Shown: piece by piece, positions 17,844 through 26,414 of the stretch | How the letters are laid out: each line of letters starts with the position of its first letter | How positions within the stretch are numbered: position 1 is the first letter of the stretch | NCBI GenBank assembly: GCA_938075585.1 | Contig: CALJHG010000030.1 | Location: forward strand, 1-32,061 | Length of the DNA stretch: 32,061 bases | Direction of reading: 5' to 3' | From: an uncultured Gammaproteobacteria bacterium | GTDB taxonomy: Bacteria; Pseudomonadota; Gammaproteobacteria; Ga0077536 | Notes under the pieces: generated by a model | The model's database searches: none | The model's input: the letters and a program-made list of their open reading frames with translations, nothing else | What the model was told of the DNA's origin: nothing | Made by a program: the position numbers and the translations under genes

Positions 17844-17991
17844 ACCGAACCGAATGCTTGCTGATGAGTCTCATTTTATTGATTTTAGTGAATCTCGAGT
17901 TTTCGTTACGCGCGAAAATCTAGTTATTGCTGTGGATTCAATATTTGCCGTATGCAGGTTTCCCAGCGACGGAGCAGATCAGTTAGTTTAA
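17836..17991 (+). CDS. Possible translationally coupled small ORF (51 aa), unknown
   Basis: ATG at 17836 overlaps the preceding stop (17841-17843): MRRPNRMLADESHFIDFSESRVFVTRENLVIAVDSIFAVCRFPSDGADQLV. Short and without a recognised family. Confidence 0.3.
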   Translation: MRRPNRMLADESHFIDFSESRVFVTRENLVIAVDSIFAVCRFPSDGADQLV

Positions 17992-18048
17992 AAGAGCTGA
18001 GGTTTATGTCTCACTTCTACGGCTTGTTGCCAAGGTGCCGGATTGTTT

Positions 18049-18297
18049 TTAACCGCCTTCGATAGCGGGTATGAAATTCACTTGGCTACTTGGTGTCACT
18101 TCTTCAAGTAGCCAATCTTGAAATATTTCGCCATCGATTGCTACTGCAAGTCCTTGGTTAAGTCTGGCATCGATCCCTGGATATAACTTACTTAGTTCTT
18201 TAACAAGGTCTCTAATATTGTCGCCATCAACTCTATGGTCGGTCCGTCCCTCGCAGAACGACCTGGCAACTTCTATCGGTACGACGACATCAGCCAT
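18049..18297 (-). CDS. MoaD/ThiS-like beta-grasp sulfur carrier protein
   Basis: 82 aa: VKELSKLYPGIDARLNQGLAVAIDGEIFQDWLLEEVTPSSQVNFIPAIEGG. Ends with the C-terminal Gly-Gly typical of MoaD/ThiS; located just downstream of a Mo-hydroxylase large subunit. Confidence 0.82.
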   Translation of the reverse strand: MADVVVPIEVARSFCEGRTDHRVDGDNIRDLVKELSKLYPGIDARLNQGLAVAIDGEIFQDWLLEEVTPSSQVNFIPAIEGG

Positions 18298-18310
18298 AGA
18301 TGAGCTGCAG

Positions 18311-20596
18311 CTATTCAGCGTCGATAGCAGCGAGTATTTTAGGAGGTGACATTGGAAGATCCGTCATCCTAATTCCGATAGCATGCGACACTGCATTCGC
18401 GACAGCTGCTAATGGAGGTACGATTGGTACCTCTCCTACACCTCTGACTCCGTAGGGATGCCCTGGGTTGGGAACTTCTACGATAATCGCATCTATCATC
18501 GGCATATCAGATGCAACAGGCACTCGATAGTCGAGGAATCCGGTATTTTGAAGCTGGCCTTCTTTGCCGTAAACATATTCTTCGTTGAGTGCCCAACCAA
18601 TACCCTGTACAGCACCACCTTGCATCTGACCTTCAACATAGCTCGGATGAATTGCAGTTCCTACATCTTGCACCGCGGTATACTTGAGAACAGTTACGTG
18701 TCCAGTTTCAGGATCCACCTCGACATCGCAGATGTGGGTGGCGAATGCCGCGCCGGCCCCCTTCGCATTGATATTAGCTTTGCCACTGATAGCCCCACCA
18801 GTTTTCCCAGCCATCGCGGCTATATCAGCGATAGTCATAGGCTTGTGGACGTCAGTTTCGATACAACAAGCGCTACCATCTTTCCATTCCACTTGATCAA
18901 AATCGACGTCCCATATTTTAGCAGCGCGGCGCTTCATGTCATTTACTGCATCCTCCGCAGCCTCTACCACAGCTTTACCAGTGGCGAACGTAACTCGACT
19001 TCCCCCAGTAAGATCGGAGTAGGGGACTGATTCCGTGTCAGCAACCAGTGGTTTGATATTCTGCAATTCTATTCCTAGCACTTCAGCAGCCATTAACGCC
19101 ATAGAAGCTCTCGAACCACCAATATCGGGGCTACCGGTCGCCACAATCACTGTACCATCAGGATTGACCATCACCGATGCCGATGATTGACCGCCTATGT
19201 TGAACCAAAACCCTGAAGCGACACCTCTGCCTTGATTGGGGCCAAGAGGCGAGTTGTAATGATCCGTAGTTTGGGCTTCAGTGAGTGTTTCTAGACAACC
19301 TATACGAGGAAACTTCACGCCGTAGGGGGCTTGCGTTCCTTCCACCGCTGCATTTTTAATACGAAGCTTTAGAGGATCTATTTTTAGTTGCTCTGCCAAC
19401 TCGTCCATGGCCGATTCAACAGCAAAGGCCGCGACTGGAGCTCCCGGTGCCCTATACGCTGCCGCTTTTGGTCTATTGACTACTACGTCCCAACCAACAC
19501 AAGAAACGTCTTTTAGGTTGTAGGGCGCAAAGCCGGTCATACAACCGAGTCCCACCGGCGAGCCAGGAAAAGCACCGGCTTCATATTCCATTTCGAGTTC
19601 GCCAGCAACGATGGTGCCGTCATTTTTAGCCCCAATTTTTGCTCTAGCGTGACCTCCGGAAGTAGGGCCGGTAGCTCTCATTACTTCATCTCGAGTCATA
19701 ACCATTTTTACTGGTCTGCCAGCCTTTTTAGCCAGCAAAACGGCTAGGGGCTCTAAGTAGACGATAGTTTTACCGCCAAAACCACCACCGATCTCACTTG
19801 GAATTACTTTGATTTTCGAAGTATTCATCGCTAGTAGCTTAGCCACTAGAGCCCTGACCATGAACTGACCTTGGCTAGAACTCCATATGGTGGCCATATC
19901 ATCTGCATTAATATCAGCCACGCAAGCATGCGGCTCTATGTATCCTTGGTGCACTGTTTGCGTGGTATAGTCTCTCTCAACAATGATGTCGGCTTCTTTA
20001 AATGCCTTGTTAACATCACCGAGTTTGAACTCCGCACGACTAGCCACATTTGAAGACCGACTAGGCGTAGGCTCTACGCCAGAAGTTTTCATTCCTTTGT
20101 GTAAGATTGGCGCGTTTTTTTTCATCGCCTCCGAAACCGTCATTACTGGTTTTAAGACTTCGTACTCAACTTCAATTAACGCCAAAGCTTTTTCTGCAAT
20201 TTGGGGCGATGTTGCGGCTACTGCGGCTACCGCATGACCATCGTAGAGTACCTTGTCGCGGGCGATGACATTGCGCGACATGTCGAAGAAGCTTACAGTC
20301 ACTTCGCCAACTGCTTTGTCCGAAGGATCGAGCGTCGGAAAATCTTTTCCAGTCACCACTGCTTTAACGCCCTTCAGCTTGAGGGCTTTCGTAGAATTAA
20401 TACTCTTTATTTTAGCGTGAGCGTGTGGACTCCTCACTACGCGCCCGTGAAGCATTCCGTTCATCGTGAAATCAGCGCCGAAGTTAGCCCGCCCAGTAAC
20501 CTTATCTACTCCATCCGGTCGTATAGGTCTTGTGCCTATATGACGAAATTTCTTCTCACCGTCAATTAATTCAAGGTAGTCCTTTTCGTTTCCCAT
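18311..20596 (-). CDS. Xanthine dehydrogenase-family molybdopterin-binding (large) subunit
   Basis: MGNEKDYLELIDGEKKFRHIGTRPIRPDGVDKVTGRANFGADF..., GGGFGGKT, AAAYRAPGAPVAAFAVESAMDELA, GVGEVPIVPPLAAVANAV. Likely ATG at 20596, with the ORF open to 20689. Confidence 0.94.
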   Translation of the reverse strand: MGNEKDYLELIDGEKKFRHIGTRPIRPDGVDKVTGRANFGADFTMNGMLHGRVVRSPHAHAKIKSINSTKALKLKGVKAVVTGKDFPTLDPSDKAVGEVTVSFFDMSRNVIARDKVLYDGHAVAAVAATSPQIAEKALALIEVEYEVLKPVMTVSEAMKKNAPILHKGMKTSGVEPTPSRSSNVASRAEFKLGDVNKAFKEADIIVERDYTTQTVHQGYIEPHACVADINADDMATIWSSSQGQFMVRALVAKLLAMNTSKIKVIPSEIGGGFGGKTIVYLEPLAVLLAKKAGRPVKMVMTRDEVMRATGPTSGGHARAKIGAKNDGTIVAGELEMEYEAGAFPGSPVGLGCMTGFAPYNLKDVSCVGWDVVVNRPKAAAYRAPGAPVAAFAVESAMDELAEQLKIDPLKLRIKNAAVEGTQAPYGVKFPRIGCLETLTEAQTTDHYNSPLGPNQGRGVASGFWFNIGGQSSASVMVNPDGTVIVATGSPDIGGSRASMALMAAEVLGIELQNIKPLVADTESVPYSDLTGGSRVTFATGKAVVEAAEDAVNDMKRRAAKIWDVDFDQVEWKDGSACCIETDVHKPMTIADIAAMAGKTGGAISGKANINAKGAGAAFATHICDVEVDPETGHVTVLKYTAVQDVGTAIHPSYVEGQMQGGAVQGIGWALNEEYVYGKEGQLQNTGFLDYRVPVASDMPMIDAIIVEVPNPGHPYGVRGVGEVPIVPPLAAVANAVSHAIGIRMTDLPMSPPKILAAIDAE

Positions 20597-20598
20597 GA

Positions 20599-21075
20599 TT
20601 ATTCTCCTCTCATTTCTGCAGCAGCATTCATTACGGCTGTTACGATTTTGTCGTAACCGGTACATCGACAAAGATTGCCGGCAAGCCAATAGCGTGTTTC
20701 GGTTTCTGTCGGATTAGGGTTCTCGGCTAATAACGCCTTAGCGGCAACTATAAATCCTGGTGTACAAATACCGCATTGCAACGCAGCTTCCTGGAGAAAG
20801 TGCTTTTGAATAGGGTGCAAATCGTCCCCATCCGCTATACCTTCAATCGTTTCAATATCTTTCCCTTCAGTTTCTACGCCCAATACGAGACAGGCACAAA
20901 CGAGTCGACCATCTAGGGTAATACTGCATGCACCACAGTCTCCCGAAGAGCAGCCTTCCTTACTGCCGGTCAATCCTAATTCATCTCTAAGGCAATCTAA
21001 GACGGTTTGCTCTGTTCCGCACAAGAATTCTGCAGGATCTCCGTTAATCGTAGTTTTTACGTGATATTTGGCCAT
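20599..21075 (-). CDS. Xanthine dehydrogenase-family [2Fe-2S] small subunit
   Basis: EGCSSGDCGACSITLDG and QCGICTPGFIVAAKALL...LAGNLCRCTGYDKIV: two canonical 2Fe-2S cluster domains. Confidence 0.96.
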   Translation of the reverse strand: MAKYHVKTTINGDPAEFLCGTEQTVLDCLRDELGLTGSKEGCSSGDCGACSITLDGRLVCACLVLGVETEGKDIETIEGIADGDDLHPIQKHFLQEAALQCGICTPGFIVAAKALLAENPNPTETETRYWLAGNLCRCTGYDKIVTAVMNAAAEMRGE

Positions 21076-21945
21076 TTAATTTCCCCTCGCGCGTTCAAGA
21101 GCAATCGTTGCTGCTCTGCGCGCTAGCACGCCAGCAACTTTTGTTCGGTACTCTACTGTACCTCGTTTATCGTCTATTGGGTCACATGCAGCACTGGCGG
21201 CAAGTGAAAGTTCTGTCAATGCCTCATCATCAACCTTGGTCCCAATAATAGCACTTGCAGCTTTTGCGACTAAGAGTGGTTTGGGAGCCACTGCACCAAG
21301 TGAAACTCGTGCTTCCGAGCAAACTCCTACTTTATCCAACGTCAAGCTAACACTGGCGCCAACCACGGCGATATCCATTTCAGTTCGAGGTATGAATCTA
21401 AGATAAGCATCCCCCGAGCGTTTAGGCCGAGGAGGTAAGAAAAAGCTTACAACAAACTCACCAGTTTTTAGAGATGTTTTCCCCGGCCCAAGGACAATGT
21501 CTTCGACTTTTGAGGTACGCAATCCCTTAGGACCGGCAATCTTGCAAGTGGCTCCAGCTGCTATTAAGCCGGGCACGCTATCTGCAGCAGGCGATCCATT
21601 ACATAAATTACCCCCTAGCGAAGCTCTACCCTGAATTTGGGTTGAACCGATCAATTCTAGTCCTTCTACCACGCCGGGCCATGCTTTGTTTATTGCTTTG
21701 TGTGCTCCAAGTTCAGCTCCAGAAACTGCCGCCCCAATAGTAAAGCCGTTTTTCTCTTTTTTAATGGAGCGTAATTCAGGGATATTCTTTATATCAACAA
21801 TCATAGAGCCAGACATTCTTCCGGCGCGAAGTTGCACAAGGAGGTCGGTTCCGCCGGCTAACACTCTTGCTTTTCCTTTAGACGCTGAAAGAATTTTCAC
21901 CGCTTCCTTTACTGACTTGGGACTGCTGAATTGTAAGTCTGACAT
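21076..21945 (-). CDS. Xanthine dehydrogenase-family FAD-binding (medium) subunit
   Basis: FSSPKSVKEAVKILSASKGKARVLAGGTDLLVQLRAGR, GASLGGNLCNGSPAADSVPGL-type FAD motifs. Confidence 0.94.
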   Translation of the reverse strand: MSDLQFSSPKSVKEAVKILSASKGKARVLAGGTDLLVQLRAGRMSGSMIVDIKNIPELRSIKKEKNGFTIGAAVSGAELGAHKAINKAWPGVVEGLELIGSTQIQGRASLGGNLCNGSPAADSVPGLIAAGATCKIAGPKGLRTSKVEDIVLGPGKTSLKTGEFVVSFFLPPRPKRSGDAYLRFIPRTEMDIAVVGASVSLTLDKVGVCSEARVSLGAVAPKPLLVAKAASAIIGTKVDDEALTELSLAASAACDPIDDKRGTVEYRTKVAGVLARRAATIALERARGN

Positions 21946-22017
21946 GGTGCCCCCCGGGGTTACTTATTTTTGTATACGTGTCTCTATCCTATTTTAGACC
22001 ATCTTTGTCCTAGTTGT

Positions 22018-24363
22018 TTAGTTTTTCGGAAGATTCAAGACGCCTTTAGCGATAATATTCCTCTGGATCTCATTAGACCCTCCATAAATTGTAGCTGGTC
22101 TAGCATTATAAAATTGCGACATGACATCTACTTCACTATCTCCAAACGCGATTTTTCCAATGTTTGCGCCCTCGGCGCCGGCAGTTTCTACCATTAGTTC
22201 AGAGAGTCTCGCAAAAGTTTCGGTACCCCAGATTTTAAGTAGCGACACGTCCGGCCCCAAGGTCTCGCCACGTCGGACAATATCAGCGAACTGCTGATAA
22301 GTGGACTCTAAATCAAGAACGTTTAACTTTAATCGCGTCAGTTTTTCGCGGAACGTATTTTTATCGAATATGCCAGAGGCTTTGGCAAGCACTTCAAGGC
22401 GTTTGACCGCGTATTGGGATTGTTTTGGACTGCCAATAAATATTCGTTCAAACGACAACAGTGCTTTAGCTATTGTCCATCCTTCATTAATTGCTCCCAC
22501 TAGACAATCCGCGGGTACTTTTACGTTATCAAGAAATACCTCACAAAATTCTTCGTCACCGGCCAGATTTTTAATAGGGCGTATAGTGATGCCAGGCTGA
22601 TCTAAATCAATTAAGAAGAAGCTTATTCCTTCTTGAGGTTTCCCTTCTTTGGACGTGCGAGCGAGGCAAAACATGTGGGTCGCATCTTGGGCTAACGTAG
22701 TCCAGGTTTTTTGACCGTTAATGATGAATTCATCGCCGTTGGCGATAGCTTCAGTTTTTAGACTCGCTAGATCGGAGCCAGCATTGGGCTCAGAATATCC
22801 TTGGCACCACACTTCTTCTCCGGCTAAGATCTTTGGTAAATATCGTTCTCGCTGGTCAGCTGTTCCGTGTTTAATCAGTAATGGTCCGACCATTTGTATA
22901 CCCATATCGGGAGCTCGACCTATTCCACACCGTTCTTGCTCTTCAATAAATATCAGCATCTTTGCTGGAGAAAGTCCCATTCCTCCATGTTCGGTAGGCC
23001 ACGCGGGCGCGACCCAGCCTTTTTCGGAAAGTCTGAGGTACCAAAATTTAATTTGATTCCATCGCGGCCTTTTCGATGGGTAGCGCATTTCAGTTGGATA
23101 CTCTGACTCGAAAAAATGCCGAACAACGCTGCGAAATTTATCGTCATCCATCCCATCCCAGTTTTGATCATTTGTATCAGTCAGTTCTACTTTTAAAACA
23201 GATTCGTTACTTTCACTTGCTTCGTTTGGAAACATAGCAGACGAGTCACAAAATTTTTCGACCAAGAAGCTACTATTTCCATGCTTGGCAGACAGTACGA
23301 GAGCTCTGTTAACGTATAAGCCGACATCACATTCTTCTGTGAATCCCATGCCCCCGTGCATTTGTACCGCCTCTCTCGTTATCAACAGAGCTGCTTCATT
23401 AGAACGATATTTGGCGCGGCTACTCGCGTGCAGTCTGTCTTGAACATTAGGAAATTTATCAAATTCCGAAAGGACCTCGTCCACTACCGCCGACGCTAAT
23501 GATTTCTGTATGAAAAGATCTACCGCACGATGTTGCAAGGCTTGAAAACTTCCGATTGTACTGCCAAATTGCTTTCGCACCTTTAAATATTCAATAGTGA
23601 TGTCAAAGGCGTTCTCTGCTAATCCGACTAGATAGGCACTAGTCATTACCCTTGCCTGATCTCTGACATAGTCCATCGCCTCTAATACCGAACCACCGGC
23701 AGCTAGTAGGCTGGTTTCATCCAGGTGGACATCATCCAGTATGATCTTCCCGCTATAGGTGCCATCAGCACACTCAGTTAAATTCAAGGAAAGTCCGCCA
23801 CAATCTCGCTCAATATAAAATAACGCTGTGGACTTTTTCAGATCCGCACAGACTATGTAGCCATCCATGAGATCTGCGCCACTGATCCCAAATACTTGAC
23901 CATTTAATTTGTACCCCCCCGGTACCGCACTCGCGTCAACTACTTCTTCTTGAGTACCAATATATTCTCCAGGCTCGACTAGCCCACATGAGAGGAGCAG
24001 TTCTCCAGTGATCACCTTAAGCAAAAGATTTTGATTCTCAGGAAAATAAGACAGTAAGGTGGCCGCGCTGCTGACCTCTATTAGTGGCTCAGGAGCCACG
24101 ACTTTACCTAGTTCTCGAGCGACTACCCCCAGGCAGGTAGCACTAAGCCCTAATCCACCGAGATTTTCTGGGACAGTGATTCCGACCCAACCTAGCTCAC
24201 ACATCTCACGCCAAATAGTTTTGTCAAAAGAATGTTTTTTTTCGTGAAGATCGCGTAATCGAGAGACTTCTAAATTTCCCGTACTGAAAGAGACTGCACT
24301 GTCTCGGAGCATATCAATTATTTCATGTTCACTTCCGTCGCTTTCTGTTGCAACCTGACCCAT
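22018..24363 (-). CDS. Fused two-domain acyl-CoA dehydrogenase (tandem ACAD domains)
   Basis: 781 aa. The first ACAD-like half ends with AVQMHGGMGFTEECDVGLYVNRAL; the second has EVWCQGYSEPNAGSDLASLKTEA, GQKTWTTLAQDATHMFCLARTS, YGGSNEIQRNIIAKGVL. Confidence 0.92.
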   Translation of the reverse strand: MGQVATESDGSEHEIIDMLRDSAVSFSTGNLEVSRLRDLHEKKHSFDKTIWREMCELGWVGITVPENLGGLGLSATCLGVVARELGKVVAPEPLIEVSSAATLLSYFPENQNLLLKVITGELLLSCGLVEPGEYIGTQEEVVDASAVPGGYKLNGQVFGISGADLMDGYIVCADLKKSTALFYIERDCGGLSLNLTECADGTYSGKIILDDVHLDETSLLAAGGSVLEAMDYVRDQARVMTSAYLVGLAENAFDITIEYLKVRKQFGSTIGSFQALQHRAVDLFIQKSLASAVVDEVLSEFDKFPNVQDRLHASSRAKYRSNEAALLITREAVQMHGGMGFTEECDVGLYVNRALVLSAKHGNSSFLVEKFCDSSAMFPNEASESNESVLKVELTDTNDQNWDGMDDDKFRSVVRHFFESEYPTEMRYPSKRPRWNQIKFWYLRLSEKGWVAPAWPTEHGGMGLSPAKMLIFIEEQERCGIGRAPDMGIQMVGPLLIKHGTADQRERYLPKILAGEEVWCQGYSEPNAGSDLASLKTEAIANGDEFIINGQKTWTTLAQDATHMFCLARTSKEGKPQEGISFFLIDLDQPGITIRPIKNLAGDEEFCEVFLDNVKVPADCLVGAINEGWTIAKALLSFERIFIGSPKQSQYAVKRLEVLAKASGIFDKNTFREKLTRLKLNVLDLESTYQQFADIVRRGETLGPDVSLLKIWGTETFARLSELMVETAGAEGANIGKIAFGDSEVDVMSQFYNARPATIYGGSNEIQRNIIAKGVLNLPKN

Positions 24364-24460
24364 TTAATATTCCTTTTATGATCGGTACTTATTATTCCAT
24401 AATAGATCGGAATTAGATTTGAGAAAACGTTAAGTTTCAAAAAATAAGGGGAAATATCTA

Positions 24461-25237
24461 ATGAATGCACAAGTAGTAAAAACTGAACTAGTGGAAGACG
24501 GGGTAGCGTTAGTCACGCTCGCAAATCCCCCGGTGAATGCCCATAGTCAGCAGCTCTTGTCGGAGGTGGCGTCCACTTTTGATCAGCTTAGTGATAGAGC
24601 TGACGTTCGAGTAGCTATTTTGACTGGAGAGGGTAAATGTTTTTGCGCCGGTGCAGACATCAAAGAAAGAATGGCTACTGTACCAGAGCCTGGAGACCAT
24701 TGGCAGAATAGCCGACGCGCAAGAGAGGCTTATCATAGTATTATGGAGTGTCAGGTACCTGTCATCGGGGCACTGAATGGCGTTGCGTTGGGGGGAGGGC
24801 TAGCGTTAGCTGCGTCCTGCGACATACTCTTAACCAGCGAGCTTGGCTGTCTAGGTTTGCCAGAGATAAATGTAGGCCTATTAGGTGGTGGGAGGCATGC
24901 GCAAAGGCTTTTTTCTCACTCTAAATTGCGTCGTATGATGTTGACTGGCTTACGAGTATTCGGTCCGGAACTCTATCGGTTGGGGGTAGTGGAAGAATGC
25001 GTCCCAGCTGATGAACTTGGTGAAACTGCGCTTGATTTAGCTCGTGAAATAGCTGAGAAAAGTCCGGTCGCTATTAAGTTGGCAAAGCAAGGTCTCAATC
25101 AAATAGAAGAAATGAGTCTTAGGGACGGCTATAGGCATGAACAAAATCTGACGGCTGAGGTGCGTAAATCGGCGGACTCTAAGGAAGCGATGCAAGCATT
25201 CGTAGAAAAGAGAAAGCCTGTATTTACTGGCAATTAA
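24461..25237 (+). CDS. Enoyl-CoA hydratase/isomerase
   Basis: 258 aa crotonase fold: LTGEGKCFCAGADIKERM, VIGALNGVALGGGLALAASCDILLTSE, PEINVGLLGG. Confidence 0.95.
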   Translation: MNAQVVKTELVEDGVALVTLANPPVNAHSQQLLSEVASTFDQLSDRADVRVAILTGEGKCFCAGADIKERMATVPEPGDHWQNSRRAREAYHSIMECQVPVIGALNGVALGGGLALAASCDILLTSELGCLGLPEINVGLLGGGRHAQRLFSHSKLRRMMLTGLRVFGPELYRLGVVEECVPADELGETALDLAREIAEKSPVAIKLAKQGLNQIEEMSLRDGYRHEQNLTAEVRKSADSKEAMQAFVEKRKPVFTGN

Positions 25238-25289
25238 TCGAATATTAGCGATAATGACAATCAGAAGTTTAAGAAAGAGATAATCCTAA

Positions 25290-26387
25290 ATGAGCCAGAC
25301 ATACAGTGATAGTGCATTCGCGATCCGAACTGACTTAGCCGCGGTGCACGGCGCGACGATGGAGTCCTTTTGTGCGCCGGGGACTTGGTTCGATGCTAAG
25401 GAAAGACGAGAGATTGTCGCTTTAAGCAGACGAGCTAGAGCTGAGCGAGGATTTGAGATTTTAGGCTATATTGACGAGGTTCTAGATATTGGCCTACCCT
25501 CTGGTGCTCTTAAATTAATTGATATGGTTTCATGCGAATCGGAGAAGATAGATAAGAATTTTTATCTAGACCTGATATCTAACGGGTTACTCGCTGAGCA
25601 GTACGTAGAGATCGTAGGTCTCGTGACTAGGGCAGTAAGTGTAGACACATTTTGTCGCTCGTTAGGCCTGTCAATGCGATTACTGGCCGATGCCAGAGAT
25701 GGAGTGCCCTCCAGAGCAATACCTGATACTGCGGTAATAGATCACGCGTGGGTGCCGATTATCCCAGCTGGTTCTAAAGGTGGGGCGCCCGCGACAGCAC
25801 TTTACGGAGAGACTGATTTTGTGGCGAATATTTTTAGCGCTCTGAGTTTAGTACCAGGCGAAGCGAGTGGTGTTATGCAATTAGGGCAGACACAGTATGT
25901 CGGCATGAATGATTTTCAAAACTTTAAATTTTTTCGGGATGAAAATTTCAGCCGTGCTCAGTTAGAATTAGTCGCGGCGCGAATTTCCGCTCTTAATAAT
26001 TGTTTTTACTGAACTACGTGGCATACCCAGCTACTTCGTGCAAGTGGCCAGGCTAACGGTAGTAATTTTAATCTTGGTGGCGTCGTAAATAATGATGTGG
26101 ATACAGAGGTTGAACATGCGGATATTCTACTGGCGTACGCAGATGCAATTTACGCTAGTGATAGCGATGAGCTGGAGAGAACTCGCGAGCAGGTTCATAG
26201 CCGGATGGGAAGTGGAGCCACTATCGAGGCGGCTGCTACTGCGGCAAATTTTAGTATGCTCGATCGGGTCGCTAATGCAGTTGGTATTCAAATTGAAAGC
26301 ATGGCTATCGAGCAAACCGAAGATTTCCGGGGTGAGCTCGGTATCAACCAATACGTTTCTGCGGCAAACACGCTCGGAAATTTATAA
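25290..26387 (+). CDS. AhpD-like (carboxymuconolactone decarboxylase/alkylhydroperoxidase-like) selenoprotein; Sec at in-frame UGA 26010-26012 (residue 241 of 365)
   Basis: ORFs 25290..26012 and 26097..26387 are in the same frame, separated only by TGA. Read-through gives ...RAQLELVAARISALNNCFY-U-TTWHTQLLRASGQANGSNFNLGGVVNNDVDTEVEHADILLAYADAIYAS...EAAATAANFSMLDRVANAVGIQIES..., matching the AhpD CxxCxxxH architecture with the second Cys as Sec. selA/selB/selC lie adjacent. Confidence 0.9.
26026..26052 (+). promoter_or_regulatory. Putative bacterial SECIS element
   Basis: Immediately 3' of the UGA: CCCAGCTACTT-CGTGC-AAGTGGCCAGG. Stem 26030-26036 pairs with 26042-26048 (7 bp, one U-G), a 2x2 internal loop, then a CC/GG extension. 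Apical loop CGUGC has G at its second position, 26 nt after the UGA. Confidence 0.75.
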
Positions 26388-26414
26388 AGTATTTCTCGTC
26401 AGGGAGGTAAGTTG

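Noticed and set aside
18458-20569. Plus-strand ORFs 18458..19030, 18684..18896, 19871..20053, 19983..20237, 20201..20569
   Set aside because: Antisense to the well-supported Mo-hydroxylase large subunit; no family features.
18311-21945. Carbon monoxide dehydrogenase (coxMSL) annotation
   Set aside because: Subunit set fits, but the large subunit has AYRAPGAP and not the AYRCSFR active-site loop of form I CODH.
26010-26012. TGA as an ordinary stop or pseudogene mutation
   Set aside because: The frame stays open for 124 further codons of family-like sequence. The codon falls exactly on the redox Cys position, a SECIS-like hairpin follows, and selA/selB/selC are adjacent, so Sec recoding explains it better.
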